From NCBI GenBank assembly GCA_946186125.1, contig CAMHLZ010000023.1, positions 1 through 54,819 on the forward strand: a stretch of 54,819 nt of DNA, read 5' to 3'. The stretch comes from an uncultured Lachnospira sp. GTDB taxonomy: Bacteria; Bacillota; Clostridia; Lachnospirales; Lachnospiraceae. Made by a program: the position numbers and the translations under genes. The notes below the pieces were generated by a model. The model searched no databases. It saw only the letters and a list, made by a program, of their open reading frames with translations, and was not told the DNA's origin. This document shows positions 27,891-36,664 of this stretch, piece after piece (position 1 is the stretch's first letter; each line of letters opens with the position of its first letter).

Positions 27891-27941
27891 GTCTTTTTTT
27901 GTAGAAAATTTAGTATTAACACTTTATTTTTTTTAAAAAGA

Positions 27942-27950
27942 TGATATAAT
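27942..27950 (+). promoter_or_regulatory. Extended -10 promoter of the asp23-like gene
   Basis: TGaTATAAT at 27942-27950, 43 bases before the start codon. The expected -35 position (27922-27927, CTTTAT) is poor, consistent with an extended -10 promoter. Confidence 0.7.
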
Positions 27951-27993
27951 ACTATTTATGTAAGCTTAAATATTAAGATTTGGAGGACTATGT

Positions 27994-28353
27994 ATGAGAG
28001 GTAAATTATCTACAAGCATGGGTAATGTTTATATTGATAATAATGTAATCGCTAAATGTGCCGGTACTGCTGCCGTAGAATGTTTTGGTGTGGTAGGTAT
28101 GGCAATGGTCAGCATGAAGGACGGCATAGTTAAGCTTGTTAAACGAGAATATATTTCTAAAGGCGTAAATGTTACGATACTTCAGGGTAACGTGATATCA
28201 ATTGATTTTCATATAATTGTAGCCTATGGTGTGAGCATTTCCGCTGTAGCGGATAATCTTATTTCAAATGTCAGATATAAAGTTGAAGAATTCACCGGAC
28301 TTAAAGTAGGTAAGATAAATATTTTTGTTGAAGGTGTAAGAGTCATAGATTAA
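27994..28353 (+). CDS. Asp23/Gls24 family protein (YloU-like)
   Basis: A 119-residue Asp23/Gls24 (DUF322) protein, an envelope-stress or membrane-associated family. Seen: GNVYIDNNVIAKCAGTAAVECFGVVGM at the start and a C-terminal GLKVGKINIFVEGVRV. Strong binding site GGAGG. It precedes the fatty-acid kinase gene by 34 bases, the same order as Bacillus yloU-yloV. No membrane segment of its own. Confidence 0.9.
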   Translation: MRGKLSTSMGNVYIDNNVIAKCAGTAAVECFGVVGMAMVSMKDGIVKLVKREYISKGVNVTILQGNVISIDFHIIVAYGVSISAVADNLISNVRYKVEEFTGLKVGKINIFVEGVRVID

Positions 28354-28387
28354 CCTTTATTGAATGACTTAAGGAGGATTATTTATT

Positions 28388-30052
28388 GTGATAACAAGTA
28401 TTGATGGTAAGACAGTGCAAAAGATGTTTCTTGCCGGTGCAAAAAATCTTGAAGCAAAAAAAGAATGGATTAACGAATTAAATGTATTCCCTGTACCGGA
28501 TGGTGATACGGGAACTAATATGACACTGACGATAATGTCAGCAGCAAAGGAAGTAGCTTCGATAGACGAACCTACATTGGAAAACCTATCAAAAGCAATA
28601 TCGTCCGGTTCTCTCAGAGGTGCGAGAGGTAATTCGGGTGTTATTATGTCACAGATTTTCAGAGGATTTACGAAAGAAATCAAACAATTTGATGAAATTG
28701 ACGCGGTGACCTTTGCAAACGCCTGCGACAGAGCTGTAGAGACAGCATATAAAGCTGTAATGAAACCTAAAGAAGGTACTATACTTACAGTTGCAAGAGG
28801 TATGGCTGAAAAAGCCAGAGAAATGGTCATGGAGTCAGATGATTTGGAAGTTATTTTCCGTGAAGTCATTGAAGAAGGAGATTATGTATTAAGTCAGACT
28901 CCTGAGATGCTTCCTGTACTTAAGCAGGCCGGTGTTGTGGATTCAGGCGGACAGGGGCTTATGCAGGTCTTAAAGGGGTGCTATGATGCATTTATGGGTA
29001 AGGAACTTGATTTATCCATAGAGGGTATGCCTGCATTTACTCCAAAAGTCAGCGTAGATGTTTCTGAAGAGGCAGATATCAAATTTGGATATTGTACAGA
29101 ATTTATCATAATGGTAGACGGTATATTTACTGATGCAAATGAAGTAGAGTTTAAGACTTATTTATCAGGTATAGGTGATTGTGTTGTTGTAGTGGCTGAT
29201 GATGATATTGTCAAGGTTCATGTACATACAAACGATCCCGGACTGGCTATCCAGAAAGCATTGACTTATGGAGCACTTTCAAAGATGAAGATTGACAATA
29301 TGAGAGAAGAACATAATGAAAAGCTTATTAAAGATGCAGCTAAGTTATCGGGTGATTTACAGGAAGAAAAGGAAGAAGTTCAAGAACCACCAAAAGACAC
29401 AGGATTTATAGCCGTATCTGCCGGTGAAGGACTGGATGAAATATTTAAAGGACTTGGGGTTGACTATCTGATAACCGGTGGCCAGACCATGAATCCAAGT
29501 ACTGAAGATATGCTAAATGCGATTGGAAAGGTAAATGCCCGAAATATTTATATTCTGCCGAATAACAAGAATATTATTCTTGCTGCGGAACAGGCAAAAT
29601 CACTTACTGAAGATAAGAATGTCATTGTTTTGCCAACTAAGACAATTCCACAGGGTATAACGGCCGTAATTAATTATATGCAGGGTAAATCAGTTGAAGA
29701 AAATGTTGAGACTATGACAGAAGAGATAGGCAATGTTAAGACAGGACAGGTTACTTATGCGGTAAGAGATACAATGATAGACGGAATCGAAATTCATGAA
29801 AATGATATAATGGGAATCGGAGACAGCGGAATACTATCAGTAGGAGCGGATGTTGAAAAAACAACGATTGATATGATATCAAAACTTATGGATGATGACG
29901 CTGAGATATTAAGTGTATACTATGGTGAAGAAATAAACGAAAAGACAGCTAATGCGTTAACGGAAAAACTTGGAGATTTATATCCGGATTTGGATGTAGA
30001 ATTAAATTATGGCGGTCAGCCTATATACTATTATCTGATTTCAGTAGAATAA
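28388..30052 (+). CDS. fakA: Fatty acid kinase FakA (DAK2/YloV family)
   Basis: A 554-residue kinase that phosphorylates fatty acids held by FakB-type DegV carrier proteins, feeding exogenous fatty acids into phospholipid. Residues 1-200 are the DAK2 nucleotide-binding domain with the metal-binding Asp motif NVFPVPDGDTGTNM and SGSLRGARGNSGVIMSQ. The remainder is the FakA central and C-terminal DegV-like domain (VHVHTNDPG, VKTGQVTYAVRDT). GTG start with AGGAGG ten bases upstream. It is co-transcribed with the asp23-like gene and ends at a strong terminator. No DegV/FakB gene lies in the window. Confidence 0.93.
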   Translation: MITSIDGKTVQKMFLAGAKNLEAKKEWINELNVFPVPDGDTGTNMTLTIMSAAKEVASIDEPTLENLSKAISSGSLRGARGNSGVIMSQIFRGFTKEIKQFDEIDAVTFANACDRAVETAYKAVMKPKEGTILTVARGMAEKAREMVMESDDLEVIFREVIEEGDYVLSQTPEMLPVLKQAGVVDSGGQGLMQVLKGCYDAFMGKELDLSIEGMPAFTPKVSVDVSEEADIKFGYCTEFIIMVDGIFTDANEVEFKTYLSGIGDCVVVVADDDIVKVHVHTNDPGLAIQKALTYGALSKMKIDNMREEHNEKLIKDAAKLSGDLQEEKEEVQEPPKDTGFIAVSAGEGLDEIFKGLGVDYLITGGQTMNPSTEDMLNAIGKVNARNIYILPNNKNIILAAEQAKSLTEDKNVIVLPTKTIPQGITAVINYMQGKSVEENVETMTEEIGNVKTGQVTYAVRDTMIDGIEIHENDIMGIGDSGILSVGADVEKTTIDMISKLMDDDAEILSVYYGEEINEKTANALTEKLGDLYPDLDVELNYGGQPIYYYLISVE

Positions 30053-30057
30053 GAAAG

Positions 30058-30091
30058 AAACGGTATATTGTGTTAATATACCGTTTTTTTT
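30058..30091 (+). terminator. Rho-independent terminator of fakA
   Basis: AAACGGTATATT (30058-30069) with AATATACCGTTT (30075-30086), loop GTGTT, then T residues. Confidence 0.92.
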
Positions 30092-30098
30092 AAGAATA

Positions 30099-30236
30099 TT
30101 ATTTCTTGTAATCAATATGCTTTTCAATTCTGGTTAAATCAGATGATACGTTGCTGACTTTTAAAGCTACAGCAAAAAGCATAATAAAGCTGACTACTAT
30201 TAATAAAAGCAAAACTAATATTTTTTTATTCTTCAT
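30099..30236 (-). CDS. Small membrane protein, 45 aa
   Basis: A minus-strand gene between fakA and recG. The product starts MKNKKILVLLLLIVVSFIML, one N-terminal membrane segment (about 5-25), followed by a polar helical tail (VSSDLTRIEKHIDYKK) expected outside. A strong GGAGAG lies four bases before the start, and a consensus-like promoter lies upstream. Function unknown. The single-span plus short helical tail layout resembles small regulatory membrane peptides, but nothing here identifies a partner. Confidence 0.7.
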   Translation of the reverse strand: MKNKKILVLLLLIVVSFIMLFAVALKVSNVSSDLTRIEKHIDYKK

Positions 30237-30273
30237 GTAACTCTCCATTTTCATAATCAATTGTGGTACAATT

Positions 30274-30303
30274 ATTATAACCTAAGTTTTGGTAACGTGT
30301 AAA
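30274..30303 (-). promoter_or_regulatory. Promoter of the 45-residue minus-strand gene
   Basis: Minus strand: TTTACA (30303-30298), an 18-base spacer, TATAAT (30279-30274). Confidence 0.7.
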
Positions 30304-30334
30304 GAAAAAAATCAGAATGGAGTCATATAATATA

Positions 30335-32383
30335 ATGGATATCAGAATACTAAAAGGTATTGGTGATAAAACAGCAGTACTATTTAACAAACTTGATATA
30401 TATACGGTCACGGATCTTCTTAATTATTTTCCCAGAACATATGATAGTTATGAAGCTCCAATTATGATTGCAGATTGTAACGAAGAAAGAATCATAACAG
30501 TTAAAGGAAAAGTTCTTTCTAAACCGAAACTTACCATAAAGGGCAGATATAAAATATTAAGTGTTACCATAGTGGATTACAACAATGACTGTATCCGCCT
30601 TACATGGTTTAATATGCCTTTTTTAATGAGTAAATTACAGGAAGAAAGTATATTTTACTTTCGGGGGAAAATGTCCTACAAAGGAAAAGATAAAGTCATA
30701 GAACAACCTGAAATATTCACAGAATCACAATACAAAGAAAAAATCAACCAATTACAGCCTGTTTACGGTCTTACAAAGGGTCTGTCAAATAAAACACTAA
30801 TAAAAGCTGTAAAACAGGTGCTAAAAGATAAGATTCCAACGTATGATTATCTTCCTAAGGGTGTCCGGGAAAAATATAACCTTATAGATTATAATACTGC
30901 CATACAGGAAATACATTTTCCTTCAGACAATGAAAAAAAACTGGCCGCCAGAAAAAGATTGGTTTTTGATGAGTTTTTTAAATTTATAAATGTACTGTCA
31001 AGTTTTAAAGAAAAAAATCAATTTTGCGAAAATGATTTTTTTATAAATAGAGATCCTATAATTGATACAATTATTGAAGAATTGCCATTTGAACTGACAG
31101 ACGCTCAAAAAAAGGTCCTTGATGAGATAGAATCAGATATGTCCGGAGAAAAAAGCATGAACAGACTGGTTCAGGGAGATGTAGGTTCCGGCAAAACGAT
31201 AGTAGCCGTACTTGCCATGTTTAATACGGCAATGGCAGGTTATCAGGCTGCGATTATGGCGCCTACTGAAGTACTTGCAAATCAGCATTATGAATATATA
31301 TCCGGACTGATAGAAAAATACAACCTTCCATTCAGAGTATCGTTGCTTACGGGATCAATGACTGCTAAAAACAAAAGAAAAGAATATGAGCGCATTGAAA
31401 TAGGATTGTCAAGGATAATAATAGGAACCCATGCACTTATACAGGAGGCTGTAAGCTATGATTGTCTTGGACTTGTTATAACTGATGAACAGCATAGATT
31501 TGGTGTAAGACAAAGAGAACAATTATCGAATAAGGGTAGAAATCCACATATACTTGTAATGAGTGCAACACCAATACCAAGAACGCTTGCGATAATACTA
31601 TATGGTGATTTGGACATATCTGTCATGAACCAGATGCCTTCAGAAAGACTGCCGATAAAAAACTGTGTCGTAGGTAAGGATTACAGACCGAATGCATACA
31701 GATTTATCGAAAAAGAAGTAAAAGCAGGGCATCAGGCATATGTAATATGCCCTATGGTAGAAGAAAGTGAAAATGTTGACGCAGAAAATGTAGTTGATTA
31801 CTCCGAAAAATTAAAAAAAGAATTATCACGTGATATTAATATTGAATATCTGCATGGTAAAATGAGACCTGCACTCAAAAATCAGATTATGGAAGATTTT
31901 GCATCAAAAAAAATTGATGTACTTGTATCAACTACTGTTATTGAAGTTGGAATCAATGTACCAAATGCGACTGTAATGATGATAGAAGACGCTGGAAGAT
32001 TCGGACTTGCAGCATTACATCAGCTTCGTGGAAGAGTCGGCAGAGGAGCGTCACAGTCATATTGCATTTTTATAAACACGTCAAAGAATAATGAGACACA
32101 AAAGAGACTTGAGATTTTGAATAATTCAAATGATGGATTCTATATTGCATCTGAAGATATGAAAATGAGAGGACCGGGGGATTTTTTTGGAATAAGGCAA
32201 AGCGGAGACATGGACTTTAGTATTGCTGATATTTACCTTGATTATGAGATTTTAAAACAGGCTTCTGATGTAATACAGATGCTGAATACAAAAATGATAG
32301 ATATAACAGAATTAGAAGAATCTATATTAAAAGAAGAAATTGCCGGTTGGATAGAACAGGCATCAAATAAAATAAATTTATAA
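30335..32383 (+). CDS. recG: ATP-dependent DNA helicase RecG
   Basis: A 682-residue branch-migration helicase for replication-fork and recombination intermediates. N-terminal wedge with a helix-hairpin-helix start (LKGIGDKTAVLFNKL) and OB fold. Helicase motif I GDVGSGKT with Lys287, motif II DEQH at Asp384 (DEQHRFGVRQR), motif III MSATPIPRTLA, motif VI QLRGRVGRG, and a C-terminal TRG-type region (MRGPGDFFGIRQSG). Start at 30335 is preferred because GGAG lies upstream; an in-frame ATG at 30317 overlaps that site. Its order after fakA matches Bacillus. The promoter lies in the gap shared with the minus-strand small gene. Confidence 0.96.
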   Translation: MDIRILKGIGDKTAVLFNKLDIYTVTDLLNYFPRTYDSYEAPIMIADCNEERIITVKGKVLSKPKLTIKGRYKILSVTIVDYNNDCIRLTWFNMPFLMSKLQEESIFYFRGKMSYKGKDKVIEQPEIFTESQYKEKINQLQPVYGLTKGLSNKTLIKAVKQVLKDKIPTYDYLPKGVREKYNLIDYNTAIQEIHFPSDNEKKLAARKRLVFDEFFKFINVLSSFKEKNQFCENDFFINRDPIIDTIIEELPFELTDAQKKVLDEIESDMSGEKSMNRLVQGDVGSGKTIVAVLAMFNTAMAGYQAAIMAPTEVLANQHYEYISGLIEKYNLPFRVSLLTGSMTAKNKRKEYERIEIGLSRIIIGTHALIQEAVSYDCLGLVITDEQHRFGVRQREQLSNKGRNPHILVMSATPIPRTLAIILYGDLDISVMNQMPSERLPIKNCVVGKDYRPNAYRFIEKEVKAGHQAYVICPMVEESENVDAENVVDYSEKLKKELSRDINIEYLHGKMRPALKNQIMEDFASKKIDVLVSTTVIEVGINVPNATVMMIEDAGRFGLAALHQLRGRVGRGASQSYCIFINTSKNNETQKRLEILNNSNDGFYIASEDMKMRGPGDFFGIRQSGDMDFSIADIYLDYEILKQASDVIQMLNTKMIDITELEESILKEEIAGWIEQASNKINL

Positions 32384-32422
32384 GCAGGAAAAATATCCGT
32401 ATTTGGAAGGAGAACTAGTAAC

Positions 32423-33781
32423 ATGAAAAATTTAAGTTTAATAAATATAGCAAAAGCATGTAAAGGTATTTTGAAAAATTGTGAAAATCTAAAAGATAAA
32501 GAAGTATCGGATATTGTAATAGACAGCAGAAAAGTTACAGAAGGGTGTCTGTTTGTTGCTATAAAAGGAAATCGTGTAGACGGGCATGATTTTATAGAAG
32601 AAGTTACAGAAAAAAATGTATTATGCTCAGTATCAGAAAAAGAATTAAATATAAATGTTCCATACATACTTGTTGAATCAACAACGGATGCATTAATGGA
32701 TATAGCAGCGTTTTACAGAAAAAGTCTTGATATAAAAGTAGTCGGAATCACCGGCAGTGTAGGTAAAACAAGCACAAAAGAAATGATTGCCACGGTTTTA
32801 GAAGAAAAATACAATGTTTTAAAGACAGAAGGAAATTTTAATAATCAAATAGGACTTCCTTTAACAATCTTCAGATTAAGGGAAGAACATGAGATAGCAG
32901 TGCTGGAAATGGGAATCAGCCATTTTGGAGATATGGAAGAACTTGCTGCGATAGCAACACCGGATGTGTGTGTAATTACAAATATAGGATATTGTCATTT
33001 AGAAAATCTTATCGACAGAGACGGAGTGCTTAAGGCAAAAACAGCAATGTTCAAGTATATGGAAAAGGGCGGAAAAATTATATTAAACGGTGATGATGAT
33101 AAATTATCAGGTGTAAGGGATTATGAGGGAATAAAACCTGTGTTTTTTGGATTAGATAACAAAAACAGTGTATATGCAGATAATGTAAAACCACTTGGGA
33201 TGAAAGGCACTTCATTTACTTTAAAGGACAATTCGACTTCGGCAGATGTAACGCTGATAATACCCGGAATTCATATGGTGAGTAATGCTCTTGCAGCGAC
33301 AGCAGTTGGTAAAACCTTTAATATGAATTTAAATGAAATAAAAAATGGTATTGAAAAATTAGATTCAGTAAAGGGCAGAAATACAATCATAGAAACAGAA
33401 AAATATACTATTTTAGATGATTGTTATAATGCAAATCCTGTTTCTACAAAAGCATCAATTGATTTATTAACATATGCAGACGGAAGAAAGGTTGCTATAT
33501 TGGGAGACATGTTCGAACTTGGAGAAAATGAAGCACAGCTGCATGCACAGGTAGGAATCTATTGTGCGGAAAAAAATATAGATTATTTAATATGTATAGG
33601 AAAATTAAGTAAAAATACATATGAGGCTGCCATGAAAAACGGAATAAAGAAAGCAGATTATTTTAGCGAAAAAGCAGAATTTTTAGAAAAAGCCAAACAG
33701 CTGCTTGAAGTAAATGACCAGATATTAATAAAAGCATCTCATGGGATGAATTTTTCAGAGATAACCAAGAACATTATTTAA
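32423..33781 (+). CDS. murF: UDP-N-acetylmuramoyl-tripeptide--D-alanyl-D-alanine ligase MurF
   Basis: A 452-residue cytosolic Mur ligase that adds D-Ala-D-Ala to the peptidoglycan precursor. Uridine-binding N-terminal domain (SDIVIDSRKVTEGCLFVAI), ATP loop GITGSVGKTSTKE with Lys115, family motifs EGNFNNQIGLPLT and DCYNANPVS. Length typical. GGAAGGAG upstream of the start. It follows recG by 39 bases and is probably on the same transcript. Confidence 0.96.
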   Translation: MKNLSLINIAKACKGILKNCENLKDKEVSDIVIDSRKVTEGCLFVAIKGNRVDGHDFIEEVTEKNVLCSVSEKELNINVPYILVESTTDALMDIAAFYRKSLDIKVVGITGSVGKTSTKEMIATVLEEKYNVLKTEGNFNNQIGLPLTIFRLREEHEIAVLEMGISHFGDMEELAAIATPDVCVITNIGYCHLENLIDRDGVLKAKTAMFKYMEKGGKIILNGDDDKLSGVRDYEGIKPVFFGLDNKNSVYADNVKPLGMKGTSFTLKDNSTSADVTLIIPGIHMVSNALAATAVGKTFNMNLNEIKNGIEKLDSVKGRNTIIETEKYTILDDCYNANPVSTKASIDLLTYADGRKVAILGDMFELGENEAQLHAQVGIYCAEKNIDYLICIGKLSKNTYEAAMKNGIKKADYFSEKAEFLEKAKQLLEVNDQILIKASHGMNFSEITKNII

Positions 33782-33825
33782 AAAATTCGAACAATGAAAA
33801 AAATGAGTAAATTTTAACAAAAATA

Positions 33826-33854
33826 TTGTACAAATCAATAAAGTGTTGTATAAT
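33826..33854 (+). promoter_or_regulatory. Promoter of the chemoreceptor gene
   Basis: TTGTAC (33826-33831), 17 bases, TATAAT (33849-33854). Confidence 0.8.
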
Positions 33855-33889
33855 ATACACATAAACATTATATGCGAGGATGTGAGAAT

Positions 33890-34792
33890 ATGATAAAGTT
33901 AGACATAAATCAAAACATTGATTTATCGCTTCTTGAAGCGGACGATATAATCGACAAAAGTCTTTTAGACAATTATTTAAAGATTTTTTCAGATTGCTTT
34001 GGTTGTTCAGCTGTAGCAGTCAGAAAAAATGGGGAAAAGTTTGCTAGTGGTACTGTACATAATGATTCGAATATAGACAATTCGTCAGTAATTTCTAAAG
34101 CAATTGGGATTGCTACAGATTTAGGGAAACTTTCAATGGAAAATATTTCAGGTGAAGATATTTGGATTTTACCTATAACAGCTAAGCATGAATTAATTGG
34201 AGCAGTGCTGTTGTCTAATCCTGTTAACACAAGTGTTAATTTCCGTCTGGCAGTAAATATGGCCGAGCTGTTTGTGAGTTCGCGGATTGCAACAGGTTAT
34301 AACAGAGTGCTTGTAGAATCGTATTCTGCAAAGTTAGCCGAGAACTTTGTACAGGTTTCTTCAACGCTTAAAGATTTGGCAAATTCGACACAGTTAGTAA
34401 ATCAGCAGCAACAGTCACTTGGAAAAGATATATCACAGATAGAGTCGGTAACTTCTGAAATTGCAGATATAACGAATTCAATCAATAAACTTGCAGATAA
34501 GACGATGATGCTTGGTCTTAATGCATCTATAGAAGCAGCAAGACTTGGTAATGAAGGACGTGGATTTGCGGTAGTAGCTACTCAGATAAGAGAATTATCT
34601 GATTCTTCCAGAAAAACATCAGAAGATATAATGAAATTAAATGATCAGATTAATGAATATGTTGTTTCAACAATAGATAATTCAAAAGAATCAATAAAGA
34701 CTACTGAAGAGCAGTCATCAGCAATGAATCAGCTGGCTGCAACCATCAATGCAATGGGGGATACAGCGCAGGAATTAAGGAATATTTATTAG
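33890..34792 (+). CDS. Soluble methyl-accepting chemotaxis-type protein, 300 aa
   Basis: A cytoplasmic chemoreceptor with no membrane segment and no HAMP. The N-terminal region (1-150) is a compact sensor-like domain with Cys residues (FSDCFGCSAVAVRKNG) that I cannot assign to a family. The C-terminal region (about 160-300) is a short coiled-coil signalling hairpin with the conserved receptor tip (LGLNASIEAARLGNEGRGFAVVATQIRELSDSS). The signalling domain is much shorter than in transmembrane receptors. Start at 33890 with GAGGA upstream; an in-frame ATG at 33872 is less likely. CheV (9615) is a plausible partner. It may sense a metabolite or redox state. Confidence 0.85.
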   Translation: MIKLDINQNIDLSLLEADDIIDKSLLDNYLKIFSDCFGCSAVAVRKNGEKFASGTVHNDSNIDNSSVISKAIGIATDLGKLSMENISGEDIWILPITAKHELIGAVLLSNPVNTSVNFRLAVNMAELFVSSRIATGYNRVLVESYSAKLAENFVQVSSTLKDLANSTQLVNQQQQSLGKDISQIESVTSEIADITNSINKLADKTMMLGLNASIEAARLGNEGRGFAVVATQIRELSDSSRKTSEDIMKLNDQINEYVVSTIDNSKESIKTTEEQSSAMNQLAATINAMGDTAQELRNIY

Positions 34793-34849
34793 ATAAATAA
34801 AATATATTAGAGTTGATTGATATTTCATTTTTTTTATATCATTCCTTAA

Positions 34850-34874
34850 AGGGGCTGTCATTATAACAGCCCCT
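34850..34874. terminator. Hairpin between convergent genes
   Basis: GGGGCTGT (34851-34858) with ACAGCCCC (34866-34873), plus one A-T pair, separates the chemoreceptor and aspartokinase genes. The following tracts are pyrimidine-rich but not pure T. Confidence 0.65.
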
Positions 34875-34880
34875 CCTTTC

Positions 34881-36200
34881 TTATACCTGTGTTGTGACGA
34901 ATATATCATAAATAGCAGTAGTAGCTTTTACAAAATCTTCATCTTTAACACCAATTATTATATTTAACTCACTTGATCCCTGATCAATCATTTTTACGTT
35001 TACATGAGCATGTGCTAATGCTGAGAAAATTCTTCCGGCTGTACCGCGTGTAGACTTCATACCTCTTCCAACGACGGCAATTAAAGCAATATCAGATTCA
35101 ATATCAATAGAATCCGGATTTGCATTTCTGTGGATACCTGCAAGTACTTCCTGTTCTTTCTTCTCAAATTCATCCTGCTGCACTATAACACTCATAGTAT
35201 CAATTCCTGATGGCATATGCTCAAATGAAATACCATTTTTTTCAAATACTTCAAGGATACGTCTTCCAAAACCTAATTCTGAATTCATCATGTCTTTTTC
35301 AATGCTGATAGCTGTAAATCCTCGTTTCCCTGCTATACCTGTAATAGTATAGTCTGGTTTTTTTGAAGTGCTTTCAACGATTAAAGTACCTTCATCATCA
35401 GGAGCATTTGTATTCTTTATGTTAATGGCAATACCTTCTTTTCTTACAGGGAAGATTGCATCTTCATGTAAAACTGTAGCGCCCATATATGATAACTCTC
35501 GTAATTCTTTGTAAGTTATAGTTTTAATAACCTGAGGATCTTTTACAACACGTGGATCAGCAATAAGAAAACCTGAAACATCAGTCCAGTTTTCATACAA
35601 ATCAGCTTTAACAGCTTTTGCAACAATAGAACCTGTAATGTCGGAACCGCCTCTTGAAAAAGTCTTAATTGTATCATTTGGCATTGAACCATAGAATCCT
35701 GGAATAACGGCATTTTCAATACCGGATAAACGTTCAGATAAAATCTCATCTGTCTTTTCCATGTCAAAATTACCGTTATCATCAAAGAAAATAACTTCGG
35801 CAGCATCTATAAATTCGTATCCAAGATAATCAGCGAGCACCATACCGTTCAAAAACTCACCTCTTGATGCTGCATAATCCCTACCTGCCTTACCGATAAA
35901 ACAAGACTCCATAATATCAAATTCTTTATCAAGATTAATTGATAAACCTAATTCTGTTATAATATCATTATATCTTTGCTTGATTTTATCGAGAACAGAC
36001 TTATATTCTTTGCCTTTTGAAGCAAGTGCATAGCATTCATAAAGCATGTCAGTTACCTTCGTATCATCGGAAAAACGTTTTCCCGGAGCAGAAGGTACAA
36101 CATATCTTCTTGCACTATCAGATTTGATAATTTCACTTACTTTTTTAAACTGTTCGGCACTTGCCAATGAACTGCCGCCAAATTTTACAACCTTAACCAT
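34881..36200 (-). CDS. lysC: Aspartate kinase
   Basis: A 439-residue enzyme that phosphorylates aspartate, the first step toward lysine, threonine and methionine. Amino-acid kinase domain with KFGGSSLA at the start, FSRGGSDITGSIVAKAVKAD (substrate and ATP site), then two ACT domains in the C-terminal third (ITGIAGKRGFTAISIEKD and IALIAVVGRGM) for feedback control. AGGAGA precedes the start. No lysine riboswitch or T-box is visible in the short leader. Which product inhibits it cannot be read from sequence. lysA is at 19862. Confidence 0.95.
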   Translation of the reverse strand: MVKVVKFGGSSLASAEQFKKVSEIIKSDSARRYVVPSAPGKRFSDDTKVTDMLYECYALASKGKEYKSVLDKIKQRYNDIITELGLSINLDKEFDIMESCFIGKAGRDYAASRGEFLNGMVLADYLGYEFIDAAEVIFFDDNGNFDMEKTDEILSERLSGIENAVIPGFYGSMPNDTIKTFSRGGSDITGSIVAKAVKADLYENWTDVSGFLIADPRVVKDPQVIKTITYKELRELSYMGATVLHEDAIFPVRKEGIAINIKNTNAPDDEGTLIVESTSKKPDYTITGIAGKRGFTAISIEKDMMNSELGFGRRILEVFEKNGISFEHMPSGIDTMSVIVQQDEFEKKEQEVLAGIHRNANPDSIDIESDIALIAVVGRGMKSTRGTAGRIFSALAHAHVNVKMIDQGSSELNIIIGVKDEDFVKATTAIYDIFVTTQV

Positions 36201-36239
36201 ACTTGATCAATCTCCTACAATTTAATTTTTTCTTATGAC

Positions 36240-36269
36240 ATTATACAAAAGCATTACTATGAATTTCAA
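36240..36269 (-). promoter_or_regulatory. Promoter of the aspartokinase gene
   Basis: Minus strand: TTGAAA (36269-36264), 18 bases, TATAAT (36245-36240). Confidence 0.75.
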
Positions 36270-36310
36270 CCTTTTTTTTAAAAACATTTTATAAAATGTA
36301 AAAAAATACC

Positions 36311-36340
36311 ATTATAACATTAGAATTATGCGACATAATA
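36311..36340 (+). promoter_or_regulatory. Possible sigma-G-type promoter of the SASP gene
   Basis: CATAATA at 36334-36340 resembles the forespore sigma-G -10 (CATA-x-TA), with ATTATA 17 bases upstream as a weak -35. SASP genes are sigma-G dependent in known spore formers; the match here is tentative. Confidence 0.4.
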
Positions 36341-36372
36341 AGAGTGTAACATCAAATAAAACATTTGTAAGC

Positions 36373-36389
36373 GCCGTTTCATGAACGGC
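36373..36389 (+). other. Leader hairpin just before the SASP ribosome binding site
   Basis: GCCGTT (36373-36378) pairs with AACGGC (36384-36389) around a TCATG loop, six bases before GGAGGAG. It may stabilise the spore mRNA 5' end or tune translation. Confidence 0.5.
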
Positions 36390-36405
36390 AGAATGGAGGA
36401 GAACT

Positions 36406-36612
36406 ATGACAAATTCAAATTCAAATTCTATGGCAATTCCGGAAGCGAAGAGTGCCATGAACCGTTTTAAGATGGAAGTAGCAAATGAACTTGGTGTTCC
36501 GTTGAGTGACGGTTATAACGGTAACCTTACCTCAGCACAGAACGGTTCTGTCGGAGGACACATGGTCAAGAAAATGATTGAAGCCCAGGAAAGACAGATG
36601 TCCGGCAAATAA
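36406..36612 (+). CDS. Alpha/beta-type small acid-soluble spore protein
   Basis: A 68-residue DNA-binding protein that saturates and protects forespore DNA. The family signature is complete: EAKSAMNRFKMEVANELGV (including the germination-protease cleavage region) and GNLTSAQNGSVGGHMVKKMI. Strong GGAGGAG binding site. A strong terminator follows. It is direct evidence for a spore-forming lineage. Confidence 0.96.
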   Translation: MTNSNSNSMAIPEAKSAMNRFKMEVANELGVPLSDGYNGNLTSAQNGSVGGHMVKKMIEAQERQMSGK

Positions 36613-36621
36613 TTAATTAAG

Positions 36622-36664
36622 GATGCTGCTTAAAAGATGTTTCATCTTAAGCAGCATCTTTTAA
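36622..36664 (+). terminator. Terminator of the SASP gene
   Basis: A long stem, 36622-36639 with 36643-36658 (GATGCTGCTTAA arm with a 2-base bulge), followed by TTTTTT-rich sequence. It reaches the 3' end of the convergent exonuclease gene. Confidence 0.88.

Noticed and set aside
36201-36300. Lysine riboswitch or T-box in the aspartokinase leader
   Set aside because: The leader from the predicted promoter to the start is only about 35 bases, too short.
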